Positions 1 to 8,493 of a stretch of DNA of 18,723 bases are shown here, piece after piece. The stretch's first letter is position 1. Every line of letters begins with the position of its first letter. A program made the position numbers and the translations under genes. The stretch is from Clostridiales bacterium (GTDB taxonomy: Bacteria > Bacillota > Clostridia > Christensenellales > Aristaeellaceae), in NCBI GenBank assembly GCA_004556985.1, contig SFFC01000082.1, forward strand, positions 1 through 18,723, given 5' to 3'. The notes beneath the pieces are model-generated. The model did not search any database. It saw only the letters and a list, made by a program, of their open reading frames with translations, and was not told the DNA's origin.

Positions 1-2
1 GC

Positions 3-839
3 TCACGGCGCGAGCACGGAAACCTGCGTCCCGTCGGAGACGACCGTCAAATCGCCCCCGCGCGCGCTATACACGTCGCAGCCAAGCAGCTTAAGCTGCG
101 CGATGACCGCCTCGTGGGCGGGCTCCTCGTCGCTGTCGGGGATGAACGCGATCGCCGGGGCGGCGCTCGTCAGAAAGTCGCGGCTGGCGGCGACGAGCCG
201 CCCGTGATAGGGCACCTTGAGCACGTCGCAGCGCACGTCGCCCTCCTCAAGCAGCTCGCGCTGGCGCGCGTCCTCCGCGTCGCCGGGGAAGAGAAAGCGC
301 GTCTGCCCGTAGGAAAGCCGCGTGCAGAGGGAGAAGTCGTTCTCCTCGTCCGCGCCGTAAAAGGTCTTGTGCGCGGCGGTGACGGAGAGGGTCATGTCCG
401 CCTCGCCGGTCTCAATCGTCAGCGTAGAGCCGGTCTCCATGCGCGTGACCTCCGTCTGCGGACTGGCGGCGAGCGCCTCCTCGAGCTGCTCAAGCTGCTT
501 GCTCTCCTTGTCGTAGACGGGCAGAATCACGCGGTCAACCGGGAGCGCGCCCAGAATCCGATCCGCGCCGCCGACATGGTCCTTGTCAAAATGCGTGATG
601 AGCATGACGTCGATGCGCTCGATCCCCTCGAGAGCAAGGCGCGCGGCGAGCGTTTTGCCCGCCTTGTTGGTGCCCGTGTCGATGAGCATGCGAAAGCCGG
701 AGGGCGCGGTGATGAGCATGGCGTCGGCCTTGCCCACATTGTAAAAATCAACACGAAGCCCCTGCGCCCGGGAAAGGGCGCAGGGGATCGTCGTCATAAG
801 AAGCAAAGCCATTAGAAGGAGCGGAAGCATTCTTCGCAT
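3..839 (-). CDS. Secreted metallo-beta-lactamase-fold hydrolase (ComEC C-terminal type)
   Basis: 278-aa protein with an N-terminal hydrophobic signal sequence (about residues 4-22), so probably exported or membrane-anchored. The MBL metal motif HxDxDH is visible as THFDKDHVGG (His83, Asp85, Asp87, His88), followed by the later metal residues in FPGDAED and VPYHG. The order and the C-terminal GGD...SDG strand resemble the free-standing relatives of the ComEC beta-lactamase domain, which in some proteins is a nuclease or phosphodiesterase; the substrate here is unknown. The start at 839 is chosen over an in-frame ATG at 992 because AGAGG sits just upstream and the signal peptide begins there; the longer form would run into the preceding gene. 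It lies 31 bp after the peptidoglycan-binding gene on the same strand, so it is probably co-transcribed. The stop codon sits at the window edge, so what follows cannot be seen. Confidence 0.85.
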   Translation of the reverse strand: MRRMLPLLLMALLLMTTIPCALSRAQGLRVDFYNVGKADAMLITAPSGFRMLIDTGTNKAGKTLAARLALEGIERIDVMLITHFDKDHVGGADRILGALPVDRVILPVYDKESKQLEQLEEALAASPQTEVTRMETGSTLTIETGEADMTLSVTAAHKTFYGADEENDFSLCTRLSYGQTRFLFPGDAEDARQRELLEEGDVRCDVLKVPYHGRLVAASRDFLTSAAPAIAFIPDSDEEPAHEAVIAQLKLLGCDVYSARGGDLTVVSDGTQVSVLAP

Positions 840-870
840 GATTTTCCTCTTTTTTTCCGGTCGTCGAGGA

Positions 871-3480
871 TCAGTGGCTGGTGCCGTAGAGCGCGTTTTG
901 CGTGTTCTTGCCGGCGATGCCGTCCACAGCCAAGCCGCGATCCTTCTGGAAGGCGCGCACGCCGTCATACGTCCACTGGCCGTAGATACCATCGGCGACC
1001 TTGACCTGCGAATAGCCGGCGGCGAGCAGCGCGCTTTGCAGGCGCTTGACCGCGTCGCCCCTGCAGCCCCAGTAGAGCAGGCGATAGCCCGTCGCGGAGG
1101 ACGAGGCGCTGCCGGAGGCCGCCTTGGCGCCCGCGGAATAGAGCACCTGCTGCGTGGCGGGGTCGGCGATGCCCGTGACGCTCAGGCCGTTGCGGCTCTG
1201 GAAGTTGCAGACGGCGCGGTAGGTCTTCGTGCCGAAGTAGCCGTCCACGGAGCTGGTCAGGTAGCCCAGCGCCTTGAGCCTGCGCTGCAGCGTGACGACC
1301 GCCGCGTTGTAGTACGGCGAGCGGGAGAGCGTCGCATAGCTGCCGCTGACCGTGCCGCTCACAGGCTTGGCCGCCGAGGAGTAGAGCAGCTTCTGCGTCG
1401 TGCTGTCGGCGACGCCGGTGGGCGTCAGGCCGTTGACATACTGGAAGTCGCGCACGGCGCGCTGCGTGCCGCTGCCGAAGATGCCGTCGACGCGGATGGT
1501 GTAGTAGCCCAGATCCTTGAGCCGCTGCTGGAGCGTGTAGATCAGCGCGTAGCCGCGGTCGCCGCGCACGAAGGTCGGGTATTCGCCCTCGCCGCCATAG
1601 CGCACGGCGCTGAGCGAGTAGAGGGCCGTCTGCGTGAGCTGGCCGGCGAGGCCGTCGACAGCCAAGCCGTTGGCGCTCTGGAAGAGGCGGACGGCGGCGG
1701 CGACGCTGTCGGTGTAGCTGCGGGTCGCGCTGACGGGATAGCCGAGCTCGGCAAGGCGCGCGGTCAGCGTGTAGACCTCGTCGCTGACCGTGCCGCGTTT
1801 GAGCAGCGAGTAGGAGGCCGGATGGCCGACCTTGACGGTTTGCGTGAAGGATTGGGCGTTGTCCTTGCCGTAGTAGACGGTGAAGGTGACGACCGTGCCG
1901 GCCGAGTAGGTGTGCGGCAGGGTGAAGCGGAGCATGCCGTCCGACCCGGCGGTGACGGTCTGGCCGTAATCGCCCGTCTGGAGGTTGACGACCGTGCCCG
2001 CCGCCGTCCTGGCGATGACGGTCAGGCTGCCCGTGTTGATCGGGTCGGTTTCAAGCGTGGGCTTGGTGGCTGGCGCGGTGACGGCGAAGCTGCCCTTCTT
2101 GCTGACCTTCGTTGCGCTGTCGGCGCCGTACTGCGCGCTGACGGCCGTGTAGGTACCGGCGGCGCAGGTGATCGTCGCGGTAAACTGGCCCTTGGCGTCC
2201 GCGCGCACGATCGTGGAATTCGTTGCGGGCTCGGTGGTCAGCGTGACATCCGCGCCCGGCTGGGCTGTGCCGGTGACGGTCAGCTGGTTCTCCCCGGCGG
2301 TCACCTTGGAGATCACGATATCCGCGACCTCGGCAAGCACGTTCAGCGACGGGAAGACGACCGGGTCGCAGCCGCTCTGCGCGGTCTCGTAGTCGACCGA
2401 CACCGTGTAGCTGCCGGAGGCGAGCTTGTCAAAGCTGACGGCGCCGACGCCGCCCTCGATGCGCTTCACGGCGACCTCCTTGCCGCCGAGCGCGAGGGTC
2501 ACGGTCACGGGCAGCGCGCTCGCCTTGCTGACCTGCACGTCGATGCGCGCGGTGCCGACCGTCGCGGTCGCGCTGAGCGGCTCCGCCGCAGCGACGTTCA
2601 CGGTGTATTTCAGCGAGAGCACGGGGCTGCTGTCGCCCCAGTAGTGGAAGGCGACGGTGTAGGTATCCGCGCCCAGATTCTTAAAGGCGAAGCTGCCGTC
2701 GCCGCCTGCGGGGATCGTCTGCTCGGCGATCTGCGCGCCGGTTCCGTCATAGAGCTTGGCGACCATGTCGGTGTCGCCGCCGAAGGCAATCGTGCCCTCG
2801 ATAGCGCCCGTCTTCTCACCAGCCCTGCTGCTGCGGGTCATGGCCATGACGACCGGCTGCGCGGGCGGGGTGGTCTCGCCGGCAGCGGGCGGGGTGGTCT
2901 CGCTGCTTGCGGGCGGGGTGGTCTCGCTGCTTGCTGGCGGGGTGGTTTCGCCGGCAGCGGGCGGAGTGGTTTCGCTGCTTGCGGGCGGAGTGGTTTCGCT
3001 GCTTGCTGGCGGGGTGGTCTCGCTGCTTGCTGGCGGGGTGGTCTCGCTGCTTGCGGGCGGAGTGGTCTCGCCGCCGGCAGGCGGCGTGGTTTCGCTGCTC
3101 TTTCCCGGGACGGTCACCGTCGCGCGGAACGGGTCGACGCCGGTGACGGGCGCGGCGTAGTCGATCTCCAGGTCGTAACTGCCCGCCGCCAGCGGGGAAA
3201 GCACGACGGTATCGCCGACGTAGACGTCCTCTGCCGCCAGATTGCCGTCAAGCGAAATCGTCATTTCGCGGGCGGCGTCGCCCTTGGTGACGGCGACGGA
3301 GATGCCGTTCTCCTGCACGGTGACGTTGGCCTCGGGGCTGGCGACCGTGACATCGTCCTTGCGGTCCGCCTCGCCCGGCGTGGCCACGGATTCCGCCAGC
3401 GCGGCGGGCGCCGCGGCGGAGCAGAGCATGGCCGCGCAGAGCATGGCTGCGACGCTTCTCTTGAACTCAAATGCATGCAT
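871..3480 (-). CDS. Secreted cell-wall protein with TTPPA repeat linker and four peptidoglycan-binding modules
   Basis: 869-aa exported protein. A signal peptide (residues 1-29, ending AALAES) is followed by a short beta domain to about 130, then ten 8-residue TTPPAxxE units (131-207). Next come beta-rich Ig-like or carboxypeptidase-regulatory-like stretches (about 220-550). Four PG_binding_1 modules fill the C-terminus, at about 557-622, 634-700, 715-781 and 799-866, each with the LxxLGY...DGxFGxxTxxAVxxFQ...NGL...G pattern. Such modules in spore and wall proteins bind peptidoglycan; no catalytic domain is evident, so the role may be structural or adhesive. The start at 3480 has GGAGGG eight bases upstream; the in-frame ATG 21 bp earlier would place that Shine-Dalgarno inside the coding region. 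It is the first gene of a two-gene operon with the MBL-fold hydrolase. The exact role is unknown. Confidence 0.88.
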   Translation of the reverse strand: MHAFEFKRSVAAMLCAAMLCSAAAPAALAESVATPGEADRKDDVTVASPEANVTVQENGISVAVTKGDAAREMTISLDGNLAAEDVYVGDTVVLSPLAAGSYDLEIDYAAPVTGVDPFRATVTVPGKSSETTPPAGGETTPPASSETTPPASSETTPPASSETTPPASSETTPPAAGETTPPASSETTPPASSETTPPAAGETTPPAQPVVMAMTRSSRAGEKTGAIEGTIAFGGDTDMVAKLYDGTGAQIAEQTIPAGGDGSFAFKNLGADTYTVAFHYWGDSSPVLSLKYTVNVAAAEPLSATATVGTARIDVQVSKASALPVTVTLALGGKEVAVKRIEGGVGAVSFDKLASGSYTVSVDYETAQSGCDPVVFPSLNVLAEVADIVISKVTAGENQLTVTGTAQPGADVTLTTEPATNSTIVRADAKGQFTATITCAAGTYTAVSAQYGADSATKVSKKGSFAVTAPATKPTLETDPINTGSLTVIARTAAGTVVNLQTGDYGQTVTAGSDGMLRFTLPHTYSAGTVVTFTVYYGKDNAQSFTQTVKVGHPASYSLLKRGTVSDEVYTLTARLAELGYPVSATRSYTDSVAAAVRLFQSANGLAVDGLAGQLTQTALYSLSAVRYGGEGEYPTFVRGDRGYALIYTLQQRLKDLGYYTIRVDGIFGSGTQRAVRDFQYVNGLTPTGVADSTTQKLLYSSAAKPVSGTVSGSYATLSRSPYYNAAVVTLQRRLKALGYLTSSVDGYFGTKTYRAVCNFQSRNGLSVTGIADPATQQVLYSAGAKAASGSASSSATGYRLLYWGCRGDAVKRLQSALLAAGYSQVKVADGIYGQWTYDGVRAFQKDRGLAVDGIAGKNTQNALYGTSH
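2860..3090 (-). repeat. 24-bp tandem repeat array encoding TTPPA(S/A/G)(S/G)E
   Basis: Ten consecutive units of 24 bp (the last is partial) lie inside the peptidoglycan-binding gene. The third variable segment of each unit is SSE, AGE or GGE. The units are nearly identical at DNA level, which makes the array prone to slippage and copy-number change. The product is a Thr/Pro-rich stalk, as in many Gram-positive surface proteins. Confidence 0.9.
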
Positions 3481-3532
3481 GGTTTCTTCCCTCCACATCA
3501 AAAGCCGGGAACGGCCTGTTCATTCTTCCTTC

Positions 3533-3561
3533 ATCTTATCACGTTTTATCCGTCGATGCAA
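3533..3561 (-). promoter_or_regulatory. Promoter of the peptidoglycan-binding/MBL operon
   Basis: On the minus strand TTGCAT (3561-3556) is followed after 17 bp by TAAGAT (3538-3533), a good sigma70 match. It lies about 50 bp upstream of the start codon at 3480 and diverges from the promoter at 3652. Confidence 0.6.
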
Positions 3562-3651
3562 CAGGGAGCCCCGCCGCAGGGCCGGGAAAAACGCTTCTGA
3601 CAATATGACGTCCCGCGCGCCCCGTTTCTTGCACGGGTTTGGAATTTTCTG

Positions 3652-3680
3652 TTGATTTTGTTTTCCCGCGCATGTATCAT
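3652..3680 (+). promoter_or_regulatory. Promoter of the alcohol dehydrogenase operon
   Basis: TTGATT (3652-3657), a 17-bp spacer and TATCAT (3675-3680). It sits 63 bp before the start codon at 3744, in the AT-richer divergent intergenic region. Confidence 0.65.
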
Positions 3681-3743
3681 AAGGGAGAATATGGGGTGGG
3701 GCCCTTTTACAGAACAGCGCCCGCCCACAGGGAGGATTGACGT

Positions 3744-4913
3744 ATGCTTGATTTTGAATTCTGTTCCCCGACGAAGTTCGTCTTCGGCCGCGGCAAGCAG
3801 CAGGAGGCGGGCCGCCTCGTGCGCGAAGCGGGCGGCACGCGCGCGCTGGTCGTCTATGGCGGCGGCAGCGTCGTGCGCAGCGGGCTGCTTGCGCAGGTGC
3901 TCGCCTCGCTCGACGCCGCCGGCATCGCGCATGTCGAGCTGGGCGGCGTGAAGCCCAACCCGCGCAGCGACCTGGTCTACGAGGGCATCCGCCTGTGCCG
4001 GGAGAACGGGCTTGACTTCCTGCTCGCCCTGGGCGGCGGCTCTGCCATCGACACGGCCAAGGCCATCGGCGACGGCGTGCCCTACGACGGCGATTTCTGG
4101 GATTTCTACTGCGGCAAGGCCGTGCCGAAGACGGCGCTGCCCGTGGGCTGCGTGCTGACGATCCCGGCGGCGGGCAGCGAGGGCAGCAATTCCGCCGTCA
4201 TCACCCAGCTCAATGGCAACCTCAAGCGCGGCCTCAACGTCGAGCTGCATCGCCCGCGCTTCGCAATCATGAACCCGGAGCTGACCTTCACGCTCCCGCG
4301 CTACCAGCTCGCCTGCGGCATCACGGACATGATGGCGCACATCATGGAGCGCTACTTCACCAACACGCCCGACGTCGCGCTGACCGACCGGCTCGCCGAG
4401 GCACTGCTCCTGTCGATCATCGAGGCCGCGCCCGTCGCGCTAAAAAACAGCACGGACTACGAGTCCCACGCGACGCTGATGTGGGCAGGCACGCTCGCGC
4501 ACAACAACTCCGTGGGCCTCGATCGCGAGCAGGACTGGTCGAGCCACAGGATCGGCCATGAGCTCTCCGCGAAGTACGACTGCGCGCATGGCGCGAGCCT
4601 GTCCGTCCTCTTCCCGGCCTGGATGAAGTACACCTACAAGCACGACGTCGCGCGCTTCAAGCGCTTCGCGACGGTCGTCTGGGGCGTTGAGACGCAGGGC
4701 CGCAGCGACGAGGAGATCGCCCTGGCGGGCATCGACGCGATGCAGTCCTTCTTCACCTCCATGGGCATGCCGCATACGCTCGCCGAGGTTGGCGGCTGCG
4801 AGGCGGATATCCCCGAGCTGGCGCGCAGCGTCGTGGGCGGCAAGACCGGCCACTTCGTCGAGCTGTATCCGCCGCAGATCGAGGACGTGCTGCGCATCGC
4901 GGCGAAGGGCTGA
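3744..4913 (+). CDS. Iron-containing alcohol dehydrogenase (YqhD/BdhA type)
   Basis: 389-aa group III (iron-dependent) alcohol dehydrogenase, expected to reduce aldehydes to alcohols, or the reverse, with NAD(P)H in the cytoplasm. The nucleotide-binding GGGS is at 97-100. The four metal ligands line up with those known in E. coli YqhD, shifted by one residue: Asp195 and His199 in GITDMMAH, His268 in SSHRIGHELSA, and His282 in CAHGASL. Length and order match the butanol dehydrogenase (BdhA)/YqhD branch. GGAGG lies eight bases before the ATG. It is first in a three-gene operon with only 2 bp to the flavin-reductase-like gene. The substrate cannot be read from sequence; typical Clostridia homologues act on butanal or other short aldehydes. 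Confidence 0.92.
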   Translation: MLDFEFCSPTKFVFGRGKQQEAGRLVREAGGTRALVVYGGGSVVRSGLLAQVLASLDAAGIAHVELGGVKPNPRSDLVYEGIRLCRENGLDFLLALGGGSAIDTAKAIGDGVPYDGDFWDFYCGKAVPKTALPVGCVLTIPAAGSEGSNSAVITQLNGNLKRGLNVELHRPRFAIMNPELTFTLPRYQLACGITDMMAHIMERYFTNTPDVALTDRLAEALLLSIIEAAPVALKNSTDYESHATLMWAGTLAHNNSVGLDREQDWSSHRIGHELSAKYDCAHGASLSVLFPAWMKYTYKHDVARFKRFATVVWGVETQGRSDEEIALAGIDAMQSFFTSMGMPHTLAEVGGCEADIPELARSVVGGKTGHFVELYPPQIEDVLRIAAKG

Positions 4914-4915
4914 GC

Positions 4916-5602
4916 ATGGGAGAAATCTTCCGCCCCATCGGGCCGACGACGTTCCTCTCCCCCGTGCCCGCCGTGCTGCTCTCCTGCCGGGGGACGGAGC
5001 CGGGCTTTGAGCGGGACAACCTGATCACCGTCGCCTGGACGGGCATCGTCAACACGGATCCGCCGATGCTCTCCGTCTCCATTCGCCCGCAGCGCCACTC
5101 CTACGCACAGATCGTCCAGAGCGGGGCCTTCTGCCTCAACCTGATCGATCAGCCGCTCTGCCGCGCGGCGGATTTCTGCGGGGTCAAAAGCGGGCGCGAC
5201 GTCGATAAATTCGAGGTGATGGGCCTGCATGCGCGCGAGGTGCCGGGCTTTCCCGCGCCCGCGCTCGAGGAGGCGCCCGCCTTCCTCTGCTGCCGCGTCA
5301 GGCAGCGCATGGCGCTCGGCTCGCACGATCTGTTCCTCTGCGCGATTGAGGAGGTCTACGTTCGCGACGCGCTCTTTGACGCGGACGGCAGATTGCACCT
5401 CGCCCGGGCGAACCTGATCGCCTATGCGCACGGGGAATACTTCCCGCTGCGGGAGAGGCCGGAGGGCTTCTTCGGCTATTCCGTCGCGCGCGAGGAGGTT
5501 CTGCGGCGGCGGCTGGGCAAGTCCCATGCGAAGACGGACAGCGAAGGGCCGCGCCCCGGGCGCGGCAGAAAAACGGAAAAGCGGGGAGGCAGACGCCCAT
5601 GA
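4916..5602 (+). CDS. Flavin reductase-like FMN-binding protein (flavoredoxin type)
   Basis: 228-aa split-barrel protein of the flavin reductase/flavoredoxin family, cytoplasmic, which binds FMN and passes electrons from NAD(P)H or a partner. Visible family features are PVPAVLLSC near residue 16, NLITVAWTGIVNTDPP (35-50) with the following MLSVSIRP strand, and SYAQIVQSGAFCLNL (62-76). The start at 4916 follows the dehydrogenase stop by 2 bp, with GAAGGG just upstream. The stop overlaps the next start in an ATGA (5599-5602), so translation is probably coupled. The last ~30 residues are basic and low-complexity (Lys/Arg/Gly) and lie over a strong inverted repeat. They look like an appended tail and not part of the fold. 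The physiological partner is unknown. Confidence 0.85.
   Translation: MGEIFRPIGPTTFLSPVPAVLLSCRGTEPGFERDNLITVAWTGIVNTDPPMLSVSIRPQRHSYAQIVQSGAFCLNLIDQPLCRAADFCGVKSGRDVDKFEVMGLHAREVPGFPAPALEEAPAFLCCRVRQRMALGSHDLFLCAIEEVYVRDALFDADGRLHLARANLIAYAHGEYFPLRERPEGFFGYSVAREEVLRRRLGKSHAKTDSEGPRPGRGRKTEKRGGRRP
5548..5566. repeat. GC-rich perfect inverted repeat in the end of the flavin reductase gene
   Basis: GCCGCGCCC, a single C, then GGGCGCGGC: a 9-bp perfect stem followed on the plus strand by an A-rich stretch. It is inside the coding region, 33 bp before the aminotransferase start. It could slow ribosomes, stabilise the mRNA or modulate the coupled downstream gene. It lacks a T tract on the plus strand, so it is not a standard terminator there. 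Confidence 0.5.
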
Positions 5603-6741
5603 TGCAGGAGCTTTTGAACCGCCGCCTGTGCGCGAATCCGCCCAGCGGCATCCGGCGCATCGGCCAGACGGCGAAGACCATTCCCGGCTGCCTCGCGCTG
5701 ACGATCGGCGAGCCGGACTTCGACGCGCCGCTGCCCGTGCGCTCGCGCATCGCGGAGGCGATCCTCGGCGGGGAGACGCATTATCCGCCGAACGCCGGCT
5801 ATCCGGAGCTGCTTGCGCAGACCGCCGCGCACCTCAACGGCCGCTTTCACACCGGTTACGCGCCGGAGGAGACGCTTGTGACCGTCGGCTCGACGGAGGC
5901 GCTCGCCTGCGCGCTGATGGCGATTCTCAATCCCGGGGACGAGGTGATCGTGCCCGTGCCGGCCTTCGGGCTCTACAAGCCGCAGATCGAGCTTTGCGGC
6001 GGCGTGTATGTCCCGATGGAGACGACGCCGGACGGCTTTGCCGTCACGCGGGAGGCCCTCGCCGCGCATCTCACGCCGCGCACGCGCGCGATCCTCTTCG
6101 CCTCGCCGAACAACCCGACGGGCGCCGTGCTCGGGGAAAGCTCCCTTTCGGCCCTTCGCGAGGCGGCGCTTGAGCACGACCTCTTCCTCATCGCCGACAG
6201 CGTCTACGACCGCATCGTCTACGGGGAGCTGCCCACGCTGATGGGCGATCCCGCGCTGCGTGACCGGCTGATCTATGTGAGCGCGCTCTCCAAAACCTAC
6301 GCGATGACCGGCGTGCGCGTCGGCTTTGCGGCGGCGGACGCGCCCGTCATGGCGCAGATGCGCAAGGCGCACAGCTTCCTCGTGGTGAGCGTGCCCGGCT
6401 GCGTGCAGCGCGGCTGCGAGGGCGTTTTTGACCTGCCGATGGAGGAGATGCGCGCGCAGTATGCGCAGCGGCGGGACTACGTCTATCATCGCCTCACGGA
6501 CATGGGGCTTGACGTCTCTCTGCCCGGCGGCGCGTTCTACATCTATCCCTCGGTGGAGCGCTTTGGGATGAGCGCGGAGGTCTTCTGCGAGAGGCTGATG
6601 CGCGAGGGGAAGCTCGCGCTGATCCCGGCAGAGTGCTTCGGCTCCACGGGCCATGTGCGCATCTCCACCTGCTACGCGATGGCGCAGCTGGAGGAGGGCA
6701 TGGACAGGCTGGAGGCGTTTGTCAAAGCGTTTGAGGCGTGA
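5599..6741 (+). CDS. Class I/II PLP-dependent aminotransferase
   Basis: 380-aa fold-type I aminotransferase, transferring an amino group between an amino acid and a 2-oxo acid in the cytoplasm. Landmarks are the substrate-binding NNPTG (171-175), Asp200 and Tyr203 in LIADSVYD, the PLP lysine Lys232 in SALSKTYAMTG with Arg240 just after, and the carboxylate-binding Arg354 in GHVRIST. Length and motifs match the AspB/AraT-like group. The usual Trp after MTG is Val here, so substrate preference may differ from classical aspartate aminotransferase. The start overlaps the previous stop by 4 bp and is preceded by GGGGAGG. It is the last gene of the operon, ended by the palindromic terminator at 6800. 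The specific substrate is not identified. Confidence 0.92.
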   Translation: MMQELLNRRLCANPPSGIRRIGQTAKTIPGCLALTIGEPDFDAPLPVRSRIAEAILGGETHYPPNAGYPELLAQTAAHLNGRFHTGYAPEETLVTVGSTEALACALMAILNPGDEVIVPVPAFGLYKPQIELCGGVYVPMETTPDGFAVTREALAAHLTPRTRAILFASPNNPTGAVLGESSLSALREAALEHDLFLIADSVYDRIVYGELPTLMGDPALRDRLIYVSALSKTYAMTGVRVGFAAADAPVMAQMRKAHSFLVVSVPGCVQRGCEGVFDLPMEEMRAQYAQRRDYVYHRLTDMGLDVSLPGGAFYIYPSVERFGMSAEVFCERLMREGKLALIPAECFGSTGHVRISTCYAMAQLEEGMDRLEAFVKAFEA

Positions 6742-6799
6742 GGCAAAACACGGGCCATCCGCGCAAAGCAGCGCTTCAACAGAAACAGGCATAAAGAAA

Positions 6800-6846
6800 C
6801 CGGCGGACAGAGCGCTCTGTCCGCCGGCTGTTTTTGGGATTTTTTC
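6800..6846. terminator. Bidirectional rho-independent terminator
   Basis: Perfect 14-bp arms CCGGCGGACAGAGC (6800-6813) and GCTCTGTCCGCCGG (6814-6827) are followed on the plus strand by CTGTTTTTGGGATTTTTTC. On the minus strand the hairpin is followed by TTTCTTTATG, weaker but usable. It sits between the convergent ends of the aminotransferase and metallophosphatase genes and can serve both. Confidence 0.88.
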
Positions 6847-8401
6847 ACTCGATCACCGTGCAGTACCGGTGCGTATCCACGGTGATCTGCGGGTGAGCGA
6901 CGATGTACTCGATGATCGCGTCGGCGACGTCGGTCTGCACGTCGCGCAGCACCTTCTGCCCCAGCAGCATGCCGTATTCGCCCGTGCCGCAGGCGCGGTA
7001 GCTGTTCACGCAGACGGAGACGGGTTCGTCATCGGCGATCTCGCGGCCGTTGAGCTTCATCGAGGTGACGCGGCTGCCGACCGGGCGGCGCGTGTCGATC
7101 ACATAGTCGATGCCGGAGAAGAAGTCGTAGTTGTAGTGCTGCACCTTCGGGCGCAGGAATTCGTCGGAGATGCAGAGCTTCCCCTGCGCGTCGTGGTCAA
7201 AGTAGGCGGCGGAGCGCTCGATGTAGCGGCGCAGCGTCTCGCCCGACAGCTCGAGCACGACGAGCGTGTTCGTGTAGATGTAGGTCGAGACGACGTCGCG
7301 GATGGTGACGGTCTGCGGCAGGCCCTTGAGCTCGTTGGGCATCGAGCAGGAGGAGACCTGCGCGCCCGACGCTTCAAGCTGCACGGTGTTGAAGAAGTTC
7401 ATCAGGTTGCTGCCGTGCGCGGCCTTGTCGAGGTGGTCGCCCGCCTCGAGCGCGCGGTCGAGGCGCCCGGCCGGCGTGTCGAGCCAGCGCTGCACCCGCT
7501 CCTCGAGCGGCAAAAGCAGCGCGGCGGCCTCCGGCATCGGCTCGCCTGCGGCGGGGATCAGCGTGCTGTCAAAGGTCTTGCTGCCGTCCTCGCGGACGGT
7601 GACGGTCACGGCGCAGGCGTGCGGCGCGCGGTAGCCCGGCTGCACGGCGTAGCTGTTGCCGAAGCGCACACCGGCGACCGGCGCATGCTGATGGCCCGTG
7701 AGCACGAGGTCAAAGTCGAGCTCTTTGCAGATGCGGCAGGCCTCGTTTTCCCCGCTTGCGGAGAGTTCGCGCCCCGTCTCCAGGTCGCATTCAAAGCCGC
7801 CGTGGTAGAGCAGCACGGTCACGTTGCAGCGGTCGCGGATGGCAGCGAGCGCCTCCCGGCAGGCGGGAATCGGATCCTCGATGACCAGCTGTGCGACGGT
7901 CGCCGGGTGCTCCCAGCGGCGCACGAACGGCGTGCAGGCGCCGACCAGGCCCACGCGCAGCCCGTTGTCCAGCGCGTGAATCGCGTAGGGCGCGATGGGC
8001 AGGCGGCTCTCCCGGTCGCGGATGTTGCAGCACAGGCAGAGCGCGTCGAGGTTGACGAGGTAATCGCTTAGCGCCTCAAGGCCGTTATTGAAGTCGTGGT
8101 TCCCCAGCGTCACATACTGATACCCCGCCAGGTTCATCATCGCGGCAAAGGGATGCGCGCCGTAGGCGTCGCCGGTCATGCACTGCGCGCGCTCCTCGGG
8201 CGACAGGCGATGGTAGAGGTTGGTCATCGGCGAGCCCTGAATCGTGTCGCCGCCGTCGAGGATGAGCGTGTTGCCGTCATGCGGATACGCCGCGGCCAGC
8301 TTCATCAGGCCCATGTCGCGCGTCTCGTTGTCGGCGTAATTCGTCGGGTAGAGATAGCCGTGGGTGTCGGAGGTATAGCGGATGGTGAGTGTCTTGTCCA
8401 T
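6845..8401 (-). CDS. 5'-nucleotidase-family metallophosphatase
   Basis: 518-aa two-domain phosphohydrolase. The N-terminal calcineurin-like domain carries the dimetal motifs SDTHG (Asp12, His14), GGDTIQG (Asp52), GNHDF (Asn101, His102), LYHGG (His200) and GHQH (His237, His239). The C-terminal part (about 320-510) matches the 5'-nucleotidase C-terminal domain, which in the family closes over nucleotide or cyclic-nucleotide substrates. Family members are usually secreted, but no signal peptide is visible at this start (MDKTLTIRYTSDTHG), so this copy looks cytoplasmic. AAGGAC lies upstream of the ATG. It follows the phn transporter genes on the same strand, about 200 bp after the second permease, and no clear promoter was seen in the gap. 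It may hydrolyse a phospho-compound brought in by the transporter; that link is inference. Confidence 0.9.
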   Translation of the reverse strand: MDKTLTIRYTSDTHGYLYPTNYADNETRDMGLMKLAAAYPHDGNTLILDGGDTIQGSPMTNLYHRLSPEERAQCMTGDAYGAHPFAAMMNLAGYQYVTLGNHDFNNGLEALSDYLVNLDALCLCCNIRDRESRLPIAPYAIHALDNGLRVGLVGACTPFVRRWEHPATVAQLVIEDPIPACREALAAIRDRCNVTVLLYHGGFECDLETGRELSASGENEACRICKELDFDLVLTGHQHAPVAGVRFGNSYAVQPGYRAPHACAVTVTVREDGSKTFDSTLIPAAGEPMPEAAALLLPLEERVQRWLDTPAGRLDRALEAGDHLDKAAHGSNLMNFFNTVQLEASGAQVSSCSMPNELKGLPQTVTIRDVVSTYIYTNTLVVLELSGETLRRYIERSAAYFDHDAQGKLCISDEFLRPKVQHYNYDFFSGIDYVIDTRRPVGSRVTSMKLNGREIADDEPVSVCVNSYRACGTGEYGMLLGQKVLRDVQTDVADAIIEYIVAHPQITVDTHRYCTVIE

Positions 8402-8493
8402 GATGGTGTCCTTGTCAGAGTTTGAATGAGGGTCGGCGTGTTCGCCGCTGCAGGCCGCCTGCGGCGACAGCGGCGAAGCAGCGGCGGGTGCAG

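Noticed and set aside
2860..3090. Possible CRISPR array from regular 24-bp repeats
   Set aside because: The units are contiguous without spacers and encode in-frame TTPPA repeats of a surface protein.
838..3600. 920-codon open frame on the plus strand
   Set aside because: It is antisense to the peptidoglycan-binding gene, has Arg/Gly/Ala/Asp-rich composition typical of high-GC shadow frames, no recognisable domain, and the minus-strand gene has signal peptide, promoter and four PG-binding modules.
3744..6741. Identification of the operon with a named biosynthetic pathway
   Set aside because: Family-level functions are clear but the substrates are not; naming a pathway would be guesswork.
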